NCBI GenBank assembly: GCA_051871275.1
Contig: JBJECR010000067.1
Coordinates: 1-13,705, forward strand
DNA: 13,705 nt
From: CAJUPY01 sp051871275
GTDB taxonomy: Bacteria; Bacteroidota; Bacteroidia; Bacteroidales; Muribaculaceae
Direction of reading: 5' to 3'
Shown here piece after piece: positions 6,080 to 13,699 of the stretch (the first letter of the stretch is position 1; each line of letters begins with the position of its first letter). The position numbers and the translations under genes are program-made. The notes below the pieces were generated by a model. It saw nothing but the letters and a program-made list of their open reading frames with translations. It was not told where the DNA came from and did not search any database.

Positions 6080-6730
6080 TTATTGTGCAAAGTTACTCAT
6101 TTTTTGCAAAACAAGGGGTGATTCCGGACCCATATTAAAAATAAGGTCAAGGATGGAAAGGTGCGGAATAAAACCGAAGTCGCCCTGACGCACCTGGTAG
6201 TATGGCACAGGCTCGTAGAGAGGCACGTTTTTGCCTCGGCAGTCTGTAGCGTCTGCTATGTTTTCCGCAGAAAATGTTATTTCCGTGTCAATGCCCAGAA
6301 TTTTGCAGATAGTGTCATTGATAGCGATGTTGAGGTCTGCGAGCCGGGGGTATTTTTCCGGAGTGTCGCTGCGGAGAAAATCTGCAAACTTATCTGCATA
6401 AAACTCAAAAAACGGTGTTCTGCCGTAGGCAGATTCTATGGAAACGCGGTGCACGTGCCACCATTCGCCGTGATGTGAAACGCGGATGTCACCCCAGCGG
6501 GCAGCGGTCATAGATAGCGGCTTTTCAATGGGAAAAGTGAGGTTCAGTTCGCGGTTTACGTCTGCAATGACGGTTCGGTGAGTGGATTTGAGTCTTTTGT
6601 CAAAGCGAGAAGAATAGTCTATCACGCACTTGCCGTACTTTGCAAGTGTGGCATAGTAATCCACGGAACCGTAATAAGCCGGGGAGAGCAGTACGCAGGA
6701 TTCCGGAAACAGTGTCAGTGGATTTGCCAT
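6080..6730 (-). CDS. WbqC-like family protein
   Basis: A 216-residue protein resembling the WbqC-like family: near the N-terminus CVLLSPAYYGSVDYYATLA (aligned with the family's L-P-x-x-Y-x-P-x-x-Y pattern), a conserved acidic/aromatic stretch (VIDYSSRF-D-K-R), then a beta-hairpin with LNLTFPIEKP. WbqC-like proteins are found in polysaccharide clusters and, in Bacteroidota, frequently as the gene after lepB; the reaction is unknown. The usual K-Q-S-x-R-N-R motif is here KRLKSTHRTVI, so the family's core is only partly kept. It starts 6 nt after the lepB stop and ends 18 nt before tsaD, giving a tight cotranscribed series. No signal peptide or membrane segment is seen, so it is probably cytoplasmic. 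Confidence 0.8.
   Translation of the reverse strand: MANPLTLFPESCVLLSPAYYGSVDYYATLAKYGKCVIDYSSRFDKRLKSTHRTVIADVNRELNLTFPIEKPLSMTAARWGDIRVSHHGEWWHVHRVSIESAYGRTPFFEFYADKFADFLRSDTPEKYPRLADLNIAINDTICKILGIDTEITFSAENIADATDCRGKNVPLYEPVPYYQVRQGDFGFIPHLSILDLIFNMGPESPLVLQKMSNFAQ
6088..6095 (-). promoter_or_regulatory. -7 element upstream of tsaD
   Basis: On the minus strand TAACTTTG matches TAnnTTTG and lies 26 nt before the tsaD ATG, inside the 3' end of the wbqC-like gene. A properly spaced TTTG is missing (a TTTG sits only 11 nt upstream), so promoter strength is uncertain and tsaD may also be read from lepB. Confidence 0.4.
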
Positions 6731-6736
6731 TTCTGT

Positions 6737-8284
6737 TTATTCTTTGAAACTGTCTTTGTCCGGGTTGGCATCAAGGAAAACGCGATTCCAGCGGATTCCG
6801 CCGTTAAAGAGAGATTTGTCCTTGTCAAAAGAGATAATCACTCTCCATGGTGAGCCTACGATATGGTCTTCCGGCACGAAGCCCCAGTAGCGAGAGTCAA
6901 GGGAATTGTCTCGGTTATCGCCCATCATAAAGTAGTAGTCCATACGGAAAGTGTATTCTTCCACCGTTTTACCGTCTATATTCAGTTTTCCGTTCACGAT
7001 TTTTGCTGTGGCGTTGCCTTCATAAACGCGGATAGCACGGTCGTAAGTGCTCCAGTTTTCGCTGTTTATGGCAATTTTCATACCTTTTGCAGGAATTACG
7101 ATGCCTGTTTGTCCTCCGTAGTCCGCACGAGTCCAGTTTGCGGAAATGCCTTCAGGAAACAGAAATTCCTGACGGTCCGCCGGCATTATTTTCACGAAAG
7201 CGATGTCTTTTCTTGCTTCCAGAGTTTTCACCATTTTGCTTGTGAGCGGAGAAATGTATGCAGCAGGAATTTTACCGGAAGCGGAATCCACATAAAAACC
7301 GCTTTGAGCAGCCATCTCAGGAGTAATGCCGTTGAAAGCTATTCTGTGAATATCGTCAGCGGCAATTCCCAGTTCATCAAAGAGCTCCTGTGAAATTTCA
7401 CCGCTTTTGGTTTGATAGACGTAATTAAACTGCACGTTTTCCGGTTGCGGCAACGCTTTGCCGTTTACGTAAATAATGCCATTGATAATTTTCAGAGTAT
7501 CACCGGGGATAGCCACGCAACGTTTCACATAGTTTTCGCGGCGATCTACAGGTCGATATTTCACTTCGCCAAATTCCGCCTTATTGTTTATCACTGCGGT
7601 TCTGCCAAACATTTTCACGAGTGTGTAATAGTCCGGATTATTCAATTTAGTCATCACAGTGTCGCCTGCAGGGAAATTGAACACCACAATGTCACCGCGT
7701 TCTATTTTGCGGAGCCCTTTGAGGCGTTTGTAGCTCACTTCCGGGCAGTCCGTGTAGCTGTCGCAGTTCAGGATTGGGAGAGTGTTGTGAACGAGTGGAA
7801 AATGAATTGGCGTCATAGGCACTCTCGGACCGTAAATCACCTTGTTTACAAAGAGATAATCGCCGGTAAGGAGTGTTTTTTCAAGTGAAGAAGACGGAAT
7901 CTGATAGTTTTGACCGAGGTAGGCAAAAACGAAATATACCAGCACGAGAGCATACACTATAGCGTCAATCCAGCTCATCACGGTATATACTTTCTTGTTT
8001 TTGCTTTTCTTCCACCATGTGAAAGGGATGTAGCCCGTGATGTAAATGTCAAAAAGCAAAAACTCAAACAGTGCAACCCACCATGTGCCGAGCCATATTA
8101 CCCATGCAAAAAATATTAGTGAAACAATTCCGAAACGGAGCCAACGAGTGGGCTTTGTAGCGGCACAGCGTAAAGAGAAATCTTCCCATAACGATAGTTT
8201 AGGGTTGTCCGGATCTTCCCATTTGGCATCTTCTATGTTTCTTTTGTTTTTGTTTTCTTCAGCAGGGTCTTTTACGTCGCTCAT
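6737..8284 (-). CDS. lepB: Signal peptidase I (S26A)
   Basis: A 515-residue membrane-bound signal peptidase I that cleaves Sec/Tat signal peptides on the periplasmic side. Three hydrophobic stretches lie in the N-terminal 125 residues (about 51-65, 66-84 and 103-124). Catalytic Ser133 lies in IPSSSLEKTL (box B), the general-base Lys254 in YVKRCVAIPGD (box D), and MGDNRDNSLDSRYWG (454-468) is box E. The residue after the serine is Leu where Met is usual. About 180 residues between boxes D and E exceed the E. coli-type spacing and match the enlarged periplasmic domain of Bacteroidota enzymes. The first 45 residues are charged and probably cytoplasmic. The 72-nt gap to the upstream endonuclease gene (8285-8356) has no TAnnTTTG on the minus strand, so its promoter is unclear. 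Confidence 0.96.
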   Translation of the reverse strand: MSDVKDPAEENKNKRNIEDAKWEDPDNPKLSLWEDFSLRCAATKPTRWLRFGIVSLIFFAWVIWLGTWWVALFEFLLFDIYITGYIPFTWWKKSKNKKVYTVMSWIDAIVYALVLVYFVFAYLGQNYQIPSSSLEKTLLTGDYLFVNKVIYGPRVPMTPIHFPLVHNTLPILNCDSYTDCPEVSYKRLKGLRKIERGDIVVFNFPAGDTVMTKLNNPDYYTLVKMFGRTAVINNKAEFGEVKYRPVDRRENYVKRCVAIPGDTLKIINGIIYVNGKALPQPENVQFNYVYQTKSGEISQELFDELGIAADDIHRIAFNGITPEMAAQSGFYVDSASGKIPAAYISPLTSKMVKTLEARKDIAFVKIMPADRQEFLFPEGISANWTRADYGGQTGIVIPAKGMKIAINSENWSTYDRAIRVYEGNATAKIVNGKLNIDGKTVEEYTFRMDYYFMMGDNRDNSLDSRYWGFVPEDHIVGSPWRVIISFDKDKSLFNGGIRWNRVFLDANPDKDSFKE

Positions 8285-8356
8285 TTTGTTGCGTTTTACT
8301 TGTATGTATAATAAATAAGGGAGAGAGGAGGAGAGGAATTGATTTTTATGTTACTT

Positions 8357-10747
8357 TTATTTCACGAGTACACGGCGAGCAAAGTCGTCAACCACAACAA
8401 TGTAAAGTCCTTTCGGGAGTTTGATGTTTGTGTTGCCGATAGCCAGTGTTTCTTCGTGGATAGTAGTGCCGGCAGTGGTGTAGATGATAGCGTGATTTCC
8501 GCTCTTGGAGTTTTCAATCACGAGTTCACCGTTGAGGCTGTAAGCGTCCCAAGTGTGGTAATCTACCACGTCTTCCACGCTTGCGTCATAGTTAGTGATG
8601 AGTACATTGTCTATCAAGAGGCGTTTGCCGGATTTCTGCACGAAGCGAACACGGACATTGCCTGTTTTCTTGATGCTGTAACTGTAAAGTTTGTATGTAG
8701 CACCGCTGATAGTTTCAGTACCCAAGTTTGTCCAGGTAGCACCGCCGTCTGTAGAATAGTCAACGTCTATTTCAGCATCTGCATCAGTACCGTAAATGCG
8801 AGCGTAGAACGACAGTTCGTCTGCACCGTTCGGCTTGTCTTCCGCCATAGTCATGGAGTCGTCTGCACTTTTTCCGAAACGTGCCGCATGGTCGCCTTCG
8901 TAGGCAGTTTCACCGTTAAATACGCCAACGTCTTTGAAGTCCCATGTAGCGGCTGAACCTTCGTAAGTGCCGGTAGCATAGCTTGTTGTGATGTTTGGCT
9001 CGAATGTTTCGCAGAAAGTTGAGGCATCGCGGCTCACTTCACCGTAAACTTCCACACATTCAGAGGTATAGTCGCCTGCGGTAGCGTAGAGTTCTTTGAC
9101 GTATGTACCGTAGTCGTTGCTGAGGAGTCGCAGATAGAAGCGGTCTTCTTCCGGAGAAAATGTGATTGTAGTGCTCCAGTTTGTCTTGTCTGTAGAGAGT
9201 TCGAATGGTTCGGCGATGATGATTTTCACATCGTCTGAAATATTCTCTATTTCCACACGCATTTCAGCTACTTCTGAAGGCTGACCTACGATAGATGTGA
9301 GTTTGAGTTCCGCATCGTAGAGGAACTGTATGCTTGCAGGAGGAGCGGCTGTGGTGAGGTTAATCACATCGGAAGTGATAGAGCCGTAAGTGAGGTAGTA
9401 TGAATAGTTTGTGGAAGGAGTAAGTCCTGTCACAAGGTATTTTTCGTCTGCGGCGTTCACGGATACAGGGTATCCCGGAAGCATTTCGTCGTTTACTTTC
9501 ACATAAAGTTTATACTGTGCTCCGTCTTCGGAAATATTTACCCACTGTGCGATGAATGAGCTTTCCGTTACTTCCGCTGCATCTTTCACAGGAATACCGC
9601 TAACGGCTGTGGCAGTGATAGTTACGGTTGTGTTCACTTCTCCAGAACCTAATTCCAGAGTAGCGGTAGCAGTGCCGGTAGTGGTAGGGTTAAATGTGAT
9701 GGTAATGGTAGCGGTTCCGGCATTGATTGGATCCGGGAGGAGTTCTACGGGGCTTACACTGAAAGCACTGTTGCCGCTCAGATACACTCTCACCTCCTCG
9801 GAAATACCTACACCTGCCACTTTGAGACTGTAAGATTTAGGTGCACCGATAGCAGTAATGCCGAGGTTTATTGTAGAACCGTCGGAAGGCTGAGTGAGGT
9901 AGCAACTTTCGCCGCCTGTAGAATACCAGGGAGTGCCTTTTTTAGTACCCCAGATGTATTCCACGAGTTCAGGGTGGTCAATAAACGGGTTGCGGTTTTT
10001 CTGGTGAGCATAAACGGCATCGTTTCTCACTGTTTCTTTGCTGCTTACTGCATCCTGTCTGTGCCATTTGAGCAAGAGGTTCAGTGCCCAAGTGGAAAAG
10101 CAAGGATAAGAGTCGCCGGAAAGCATATCGCTGTTCCAGGAAGAAATCTTATTGTTGTAGCAAGTTGCCATATAGAAATATGAACGGGCGAAGTCGCCTT
10201 TGTATTCGTCAACAGGTTCGAAAACCGTGCCGGAATAGCCGGAGAAAGTGGAAGTTCCGAGTTTTCCGAGTGCATCAACTCCGCCGTGAGAAGCAAGAGT
10301 GGTGCCGTTTGCACATTCGCCGTAAGGGAAATTGCTACGCTGTCCGTTAACTTTTCCGTCTGTAGGATAGATGTGGAAAGCGTCGCTGTACATAGGAGAA
10401 GCATCGTTAAACCAACTTTTCGGGAAAGAGTGCTCACGGTTGTAGCAATCGCCTACATAGCTGTAATTGCCGCATTGCTGTGAGCCTACGGTCCAATGCT
10501 TTGTGGAATACATATCCCAAACTTTTCCGTCTTCAGGATAGATGTCGGAAGTTTCATATACTTCCCAGAGTCCGTTGTAACTTACAGTGGTATGGTTTGT
10601 AATAGTTTGATAGAGGGCTGTGAGGAGTGCTTGTCCTGTTTTACCCTCACAACTTGAATAATATCCGCTTGGAGCTTCGGCTATAGCCAAACTGCTGAAA
10701 GTGAAAATAGCAGTGGCGGATATAAATAGTCTGCGTAAAATATTCAT
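8357..10747 (-). CDS. Secreted endonuclease I with Ig/FN3/MAM-like domains and T9SS sorting domain
   Basis: A 796-residue extracellular nuclease. A signal peptide (MNILRRLFISATAIFTFSSLAIA) is followed by an endonuclease I domain (about 30-270) with REHSFPKSWF at 104-113, AFHIYPTDGKVNGQRSNFPY at 123-142 and a C-terminal HQKNRNPFIDHPELVEYIWG. In characterised enzymes such as Vibrio Vvn the R-E-H motif holds the Mg-binding glutamate (here E105) and general-base histidine (H106). Then come Ig-like (about 285-390) and FN3-like (about 390-470) beta domains, a further beta region, and a MAM/choice-of-anchor-J-like domain (about 575-720). The last 60 residues end GLYIVVVDDFARRVLVK, resembling a type IX secretion sorting domain, so it is probably released or surface-attached. 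Likely use: breaking down environmental DNA for nutrients or biofilm turnover. It lies 50 nt downstream of the lipoprotein gene with no promoter match between. Confidence 0.92.
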   Translation of the reverse strand: MNILRRLFISATAIFTFSSLAIAEAPSGYYSSCEGKTGQALLTALYQTITNHTTVSYNGLWEVYETSDIYPEDGKVWDMYSTKHWTVGSQQCGNYSYVGDCYNREHSFPKSWFNDASPMYSDAFHIYPTDGKVNGQRSNFPYGECANGTTLASHGGVDALGKLGTSTFSGYSGTVFEPVDEYKGDFARSYFYMATCYNNKISSWNSDMLSGDSYPCFSTWALNLLLKWHRQDAVSSKETVRNDAVYAHQKNRNPFIDHPELVEYIWGTKKGTPWYSTGGESCYLTQPSDGSTINLGITAIGAPKSYSLKVAGVGISEEVRVYLSGNSAFSVSPVELLPDPINAGTATITITFNPTTTGTATATLELGSGEVNTTVTITATAVSGIPVKDAAEVTESSFIAQWVNISEDGAQYKLYVKVNDEMLPGYPVSVNAADEKYLVTGLTPSTNYSYYLTYGSITSDVINLTTAAPPASIQFLYDAELKLTSIVGQPSEVAEMRVEIENISDDVKIIIAEPFELSTDKTNWSTTITFSPEEDRFYLRLLSNDYGTYVKELYATAGDYTSECVEVYGEVSRDASTFCETFEPNITTSYATGTYEGSAATWDFKDVGVFNGETAYEGDHAARFGKSADDSMTMAEDKPNGADELSFYARIYGTDADAEIDVDYSTDGGATWTNLGTETISGATYKLYSYSIKKTGNVRVRFVQKSGKRLLIDNVLITNYDASVEDVVDYHTWDAYSLNGELVIENSKSGNHAIIYTTAGTTIHEETLAIGNTNIKLPKGLYIVVVDDFARRVLVK

Positions 10748-10760
10748 GGTTTAAGAATTA

Positions 10761-10796
10761 GTGATTATAAGAGTGATTATATAAGTGTTTATGTAC
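10761..10796. repeat. Three imperfect 12-nt tandem units
   Basis: GTGATTATAAGA, GTGATTATATAA and GTGTTTATGTAC stand head to tail between the lipoprotein stop and the endonuclease start. The first two differ at two positions and the third is diverged. They fall in the 5' untranslated part of the endonuclease mRNA, with no other element recognised in this 50-nt gap. Confidence 0.55.
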
Positions 10797-10797
10797 T

Positions 10798-11649
10798 TTA
10801 TTCTATTACTTCATAGAAGCCCGTAACCTCCGTGCTGCACTCGCCCAGGATGCCGTTGCTCTGCAATACTCCTGTGTAAACTTTGATATATGAGAAAGAA
10901 GACAGAGATGCCGGCTGCATATTGCTGTCAACAATATTTTTCGGGTCAAGGTATGATTTTGGTGATGCATTAGGGTATGAGTCCGCATAGCCGAGGTATG
11001 CTGCAAGTTGATATTGCTCTATTTCCGTATTGAACTTGCCATTGTTTGGAAGGCGATGACCCGGGAATATCACGGAATAGGCATCGGAAGGGTAAAAATA
11101 CGGGATATACGGCTGTGTGTGGTATTCCGGAATACGTGCCACATAGCCTGTTTCACCGGTGGATTTAACTTCCCACTTGATGTATGTCTCATCTTCAAAT
11201 ACTTTGCCCGGCATGAAATATTCCACCATAATTTCTTCGGTTTCCATGTAGTGTTCACCGCAGATGGTGTACCATGTTTCGCCGTCTTGTGAAATCTGCA
11301 CTATTCCCGGCTCGGAACTTGAAACAATGGCATTTCCGGCAACTTGAAATCTGCCTGTGATAGGGTGCTCCGTTTTCACAGTGACAAATCCGCCAAAACT
11401 GCCGAGAGTGACGAGTTTGTCGTTGTTCAGTGCTTCAGTGGCACGGCTTAAAACGGTTTCGTATGTGTCTCCTTCGTTAATTTCCGGATAAATATTGCAA
11501 AACTGTCCCGGTGCAGGGAAATATTCCACCACTTCCACCGTGATTTTCTTCAGTGTCACTTTATCTTCTGAATCATCATTGCCACTTTCGCACGATGACA
11601 GAATGCAACAAATACCTACTAATATTGCGGATAAAAAACTTTTTTTCAT
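10798..11649 (-). CDS. Surface lipoprotein with beta-rich PKD-associated cell-surface-protein similarity
   Basis: A 283-residue lipoprotein. The N-terminus MKKSFLSAILVGICCILSSC gives a lipobox LSSC with Cys20 as the lipidated residue; acidic residues (ESGNDDSED) follow, the type of export signal that sends Bacteroidota lipoproteins to the cell surface. The body (EYFPAPGQFCNIYPEINEGDTYE, then LGSFGGFVTVKTEHP, then GNAIVSSSEPGIVQISQDGETWYTICG) resembles the middle of Bacteroides 'cell surface proteins' that often accompany TonB-dependent receptors and YncE-like proteins, but here without the PKD repeats and without those neighbours. Function is not known. A promoter lies at 11675-11706, just upstream. 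The gene sits between an S41 peptidase and a secreted nuclease, all three exported. No enzyme motif is visible. Confidence 0.8.
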   Translation of the reverse strand: MKKSFLSAILVGICCILSSCESGNDDSEDKVTLKKITVEVVEYFPAPGQFCNIYPEINEGDTYETVLSRATEALNNDKLVTLGSFGGFVTVKTEHPITGRFQVAGNAIVSSSEPGIVQISQDGETWYTICGEHYMETEEIMVEYFMPGKVFEDETYIKWEVKSTGETGYVARIPEYHTQPYIPYFYPSDAYSVIFPGHRLPNNGKFNTEIEQYQLAAYLGYADSYPNASPKSYLDPKNIVDSNMQPASLSSFSYIKVYTGVLQSNGILGECSTEVTGFYEVIE

Positions 11650-11674
11650 TTGCTCTTAAAATTATTTGTAACTG

Positions 11675-11706
11675 CAAAGATAGCAATATTTGTTGAGTTG
11701 GTAAAA
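11675..11706 (-). promoter_or_regulatory. Promoter of the lipoprotein gene
   Basis: On the minus strand TATCTTTG (11675-11682) is preceded after exactly 20 nt by TTTT (11703-11706), one base off the TTTG -33 consensus. The ATG at 11649 lies 25 nt downstream of the -7 element, so the leader is short. The -7 core GCTATCTTTG is identical to that of the recO promoter. Confidence 0.65.
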
Positions 11707-11771
11707 TTAAGCTCTTAAATATTGAAATTAAGAGGCAAATGGCTCTTAAATTAAGCTATTAAATATTGAAA
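11704..11771. repeat. 24-nt direct repeat with a small hairpin between copies
   Basis: The blocks 11704-11727 and 11748-11771 are 24-nt direct repeats (core AAATTAAGCT then TTAAATATTGAAA) that differ at one base only (C at 11714, A at 11758). Between them TTAAGAG (11728-11734) and CTCTTAA (11743-11749) form a 7-bp stem with an 8-nt loop. GCTCTTAAA also recurs nearby (11652-11660, 11711-11719, 11742-11750). The block sits just upstream of the lipoprotein promoter and downstream of the S41 gene, so it could be regulatory or a short transcript end. No T-run typical of a strong intrinsic terminator follows. Confidence 0.65.
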
Positions 11772-11787
11772 AAAGGAGGTGTAAAGG

Positions 11788-12798
11788 CTATTTTGTAAGC
11801 GTCTCAATGGCTTTTTCAAGTATGGTGTCTATGCCCTGAAGTGCGAGATTTTCGTCTAAATCCACTTTTAAACCGGCGGATGGTGAAACTCCGAATTCCG
11901 TGATGTTTCCGTTGCCGTCCAGCACGGAGCAGGAGGAAAAACGTATTCCCCAGCCGATAGGGAGCTCTGAAGTGAACGGTATGCCGGAACCGCCGCCTGT
12001 CACATCGCCTGCAATTTTAACTTGCGGGAGTGATTTCATGACGGAAACAAAATTGTTTGCGGCACTGAATGTGGAGCGGTTCGTGAGCACTATCACAGGT
12101 TTGCCCCACATCACTCTGCCTTTGGGTGCAGGGTCGATATAGTAAGCGTAAGGCTCGGAAAAATCATCGCGTGCCGGGCTTTTTTTGTGAACGAGGTAGC
12201 CCATGAGTTTTCGCTCCGTGATAAAACGTGCAACGAGGATATCTACATTTGTCAAATCACCGCCGCCATTGTCGCGAACGTCTATTATAAGTCCTTGACA
12301 AGTAGCAAGATAACTAAGTGCAGCGTCAAGGTTTCCCTCTCCTATGGCACCGGAAAAAGAACTGTAGCGAATGTAGCCTACATTTTCTTTCAGAACGCCG
12401 TATTTGAGGCTTGAAGCTTGTCGCAGTCCGAAGTTGAAATAGTGTTCTTCTATAAGTCGCTCGTCATAGTTTTGCGGATAGTCGCTCCACCATTTGGTGT
12501 AGTAAGATACGTCAAATGAGGATGTTAGGTTCACGTGTCCGTCTTGGAGTTCTTCCAGCATGGCAGAGCATACGTCAAAGAGTTCACGCTGTGTCATCTT
12601 TGGAGAAATCTGCCGTGAATATCTTGCGTGAACCTCGTCCCAATCTATGTTTTTCTCACGGAAAAAGCAGTAATGTTCGTCAAGGATGGTCCATAGAGCC
12701 TCAAAGTTTCCCTTAGGGTTGTTTTCGTATTCTTCCACGCTGTGGCAAGACGTGAAAAGCACTGAGAATAAGGCTATTATATAGTAGATGCGTTTCAT
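11788..12798 (-). CDS. S41 family peptidase, lipoprotein
   Basis: A 336-residue exported serine protease of family S41 (C-terminal processing/tricorn-core type). The N-terminus MKRIYYIIALFSVLFTSC gives lipobox LFTSC with Cys18. An N-terminal helical part (about 25-90) ends in LQDGHVNL (84-91), a conserved S41 motif. The protease core follows: NVGYIRYSSF (139-148), LIIDVRDNGGGDL (170-182), then PVIVLTNRSTFSAANNF (234-250), with Ser245 as likely nucleophile by alignment with the SASAxE motif of tail-specific proteases; the glutamate of that motif is Asn248 here. GDVTGGGSGIP (264-274) is also typical. No separate PDZ domain is obvious. The substrate is unknown. It begins 1 nt after the DUF3316 stop, so the two share a transcript. 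Confidence 0.9.
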   Translation of the reverse strand: MKRIYYIIALFSVLFTSCHSVEEYENNPKGNFEALWTILDEHYCFFREKNIDWDEVHARYSRQISPKMTQRELFDVCSAMLEELQDGHVNLTSSFDVSYYTKWWSDYPQNYDERLIEEHYFNFGLRQASSLKYGVLKENVGYIRYSSFSGAIGEGNLDAALSYLATCQGLIIDVRDNGGGDLTNVDILVARFITERKLMGYLVHKKSPARDDFSEPYAYYIDPAPKGRVMWGKPVIVLTNRSTFSAANNFVSVMKSLPQVKIAGDVTGGGSGIPFTSELPIGWGIRFSSCSVLDGNGNITEFGVSPSAGLKVDLDENLALQGIDTILEKAIETLTK

Positions 12799-12799
12799 T

Positions 12800-13657
12800 T
12801 TAGTAAATAGAGGAGATTACTTTTGCGGAGTCTGAAATTTTCTTGCGTGGAGAGAGTGTCACCCATTCGTTTGCTATACCTATCAGGAAATTGTGCGTGG
12901 TCATGTTGCAGACAATGTGGTGAACTTCTGTGGAAAGCACTGTGCCGTGGTAGCCCAGGCGGAGTGTCGTACCACCGAAACGCAGGTCGGCGGTGAGGAG
13001 GTTTTCCATATAAAAATATGAGAAGGGCTGAGCAAAATTCACAGTTCCGCTCGTGTCGCCTTTATAAATTTCGTAGTAAAGTTGGTCGTATTCCGGTGAG
13101 AAGAAAATTCCGCAGAGGGGTAGGGTGGGCTGATAGCGGAGAGTGACGGGTAAAGACTTGATTTTTAGAGAGTAAACAGCCATAGCAGTGGCGTTTACGG
13201 TCCACGATGCTTTTGCGGAAACAGGGTTGTTGCCGTTTCGTGTGGAATAAAGTGCACCGAGGTTCAGCGAAGTGCTACCGCCGGCGTAGATGTGCAGCCC
13301 TTCCAGCCAAACGTTTCGGAATTTACGCATCATTCCCCAGGTAGAGGCAAGTCCGAACCCCCAGATATTCACGTTTTTTGCAGGGTTTTCCGTGTAGTCC
13401 ATACCGGCGGTAAGTCGGAGTTGCATCACCCATTTTTCCGGGCAGAACTTCATAGCCTGACTTCTTTCGTAGCCTACGGCGGCGGAAAGTCCGTTGTACT
13501 TAATTGGCGAGAGGTAAGTGTCCGTGATGTGTGAAGAACCCACCTCCAAGGTATATGCGGAAGCAACCGGGCGAACAATCTCCACTTTTGCGGTATCCGT
13601 CTGAGCTGCCGCCGCCATTGCCACCAGTGCTGCAAATATGCTGATAAAAATTTTCAT
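12800..13657 (-). CDS. DUF3316 family exported protein
   Basis: A 285-residue Bacteroidota protein resembling DUF3316. The start is put at 13657 (MKIFISIFAALVAMAAAAQ), which gives a clean signal peptide with likely cleavage around AAAAQ; an ATG 39 nt further upstream (13696) would add a poor N-terminal tail (MLEISTSQFKYFR). The mature part alternates hydrophobic and polar residues with many aromatic and glycine residues (for example WGFGLASTWGMM, LEGLHIYAGGSTSLNLGALYS, LRFGGTTLRLGYHG), consistent with a beta-barrel-like outer-membrane or periplasmic protein; this is inference. The family has no known function. The stop lies 1 nt from the S41 start, so the two are coupled and the pair may act together at the envelope. 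The promoter lies beyond the window or is not recognised in the 48 nt visible. Confidence 0.8.
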   Translation of the reverse strand: MKIFISIFAALVAMAAAAQTDTAKVEIVRPVASAYTLEVGSSHITDTYLSPIKYNGLSAAVGYERSQAMKFCPEKWVMQLRLTAGMDYTENPAKNVNIWGFGLASTWGMMRKFRNVWLEGLHIYAGGSTSLNLGALYSTRNGNNPVSAKASWTVNATAMAVYSLKIKSLPVTLRYQPTLPLCGIFFSPEYDQLYYEIYKGDTSGTVNFAQPFSYFYMENLLTADLRFGGTTLRLGYHGTVLSTEVHHIVCNMTTHNFLIGIANEWVTLSPRKKISDSAKVISSIY

Positions 13658-13676
13658 TCGAAAATATTTAAATTGT

Positions 13677-13699
13677 GAAGTGCTGATTTCCAACACTTC
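13677..13699. repeat. Short inverted repeat upstream of DUF3316
   Basis: GAAGTG (13677-13682) and CACTTC (13694-13699) can form a 6-bp stem with an 11-nt loop, about 20-40 nt before the DUF3316 ATG. It might be an operator half-site pair or the end of an upstream transcript. The window ends 6 nt further on, so this cannot be judged well. Confidence 0.3.

Noticed and set aside
6863..7393. Plus-strand open frame of 176 codons (and the one at 7412-7888)
   Set aside because: Both are antisense to lepB, whose catalytic motifs are intact; the translations are His/Phe/Val rich as expected of a shadow frame.
8339..8956. Plus-strand open frame of 205 codons
   Set aside because: It lies wholly opposite the C-terminal part of the secreted nuclease, and its cysteine/valine/serine-rich translation shows no family features.
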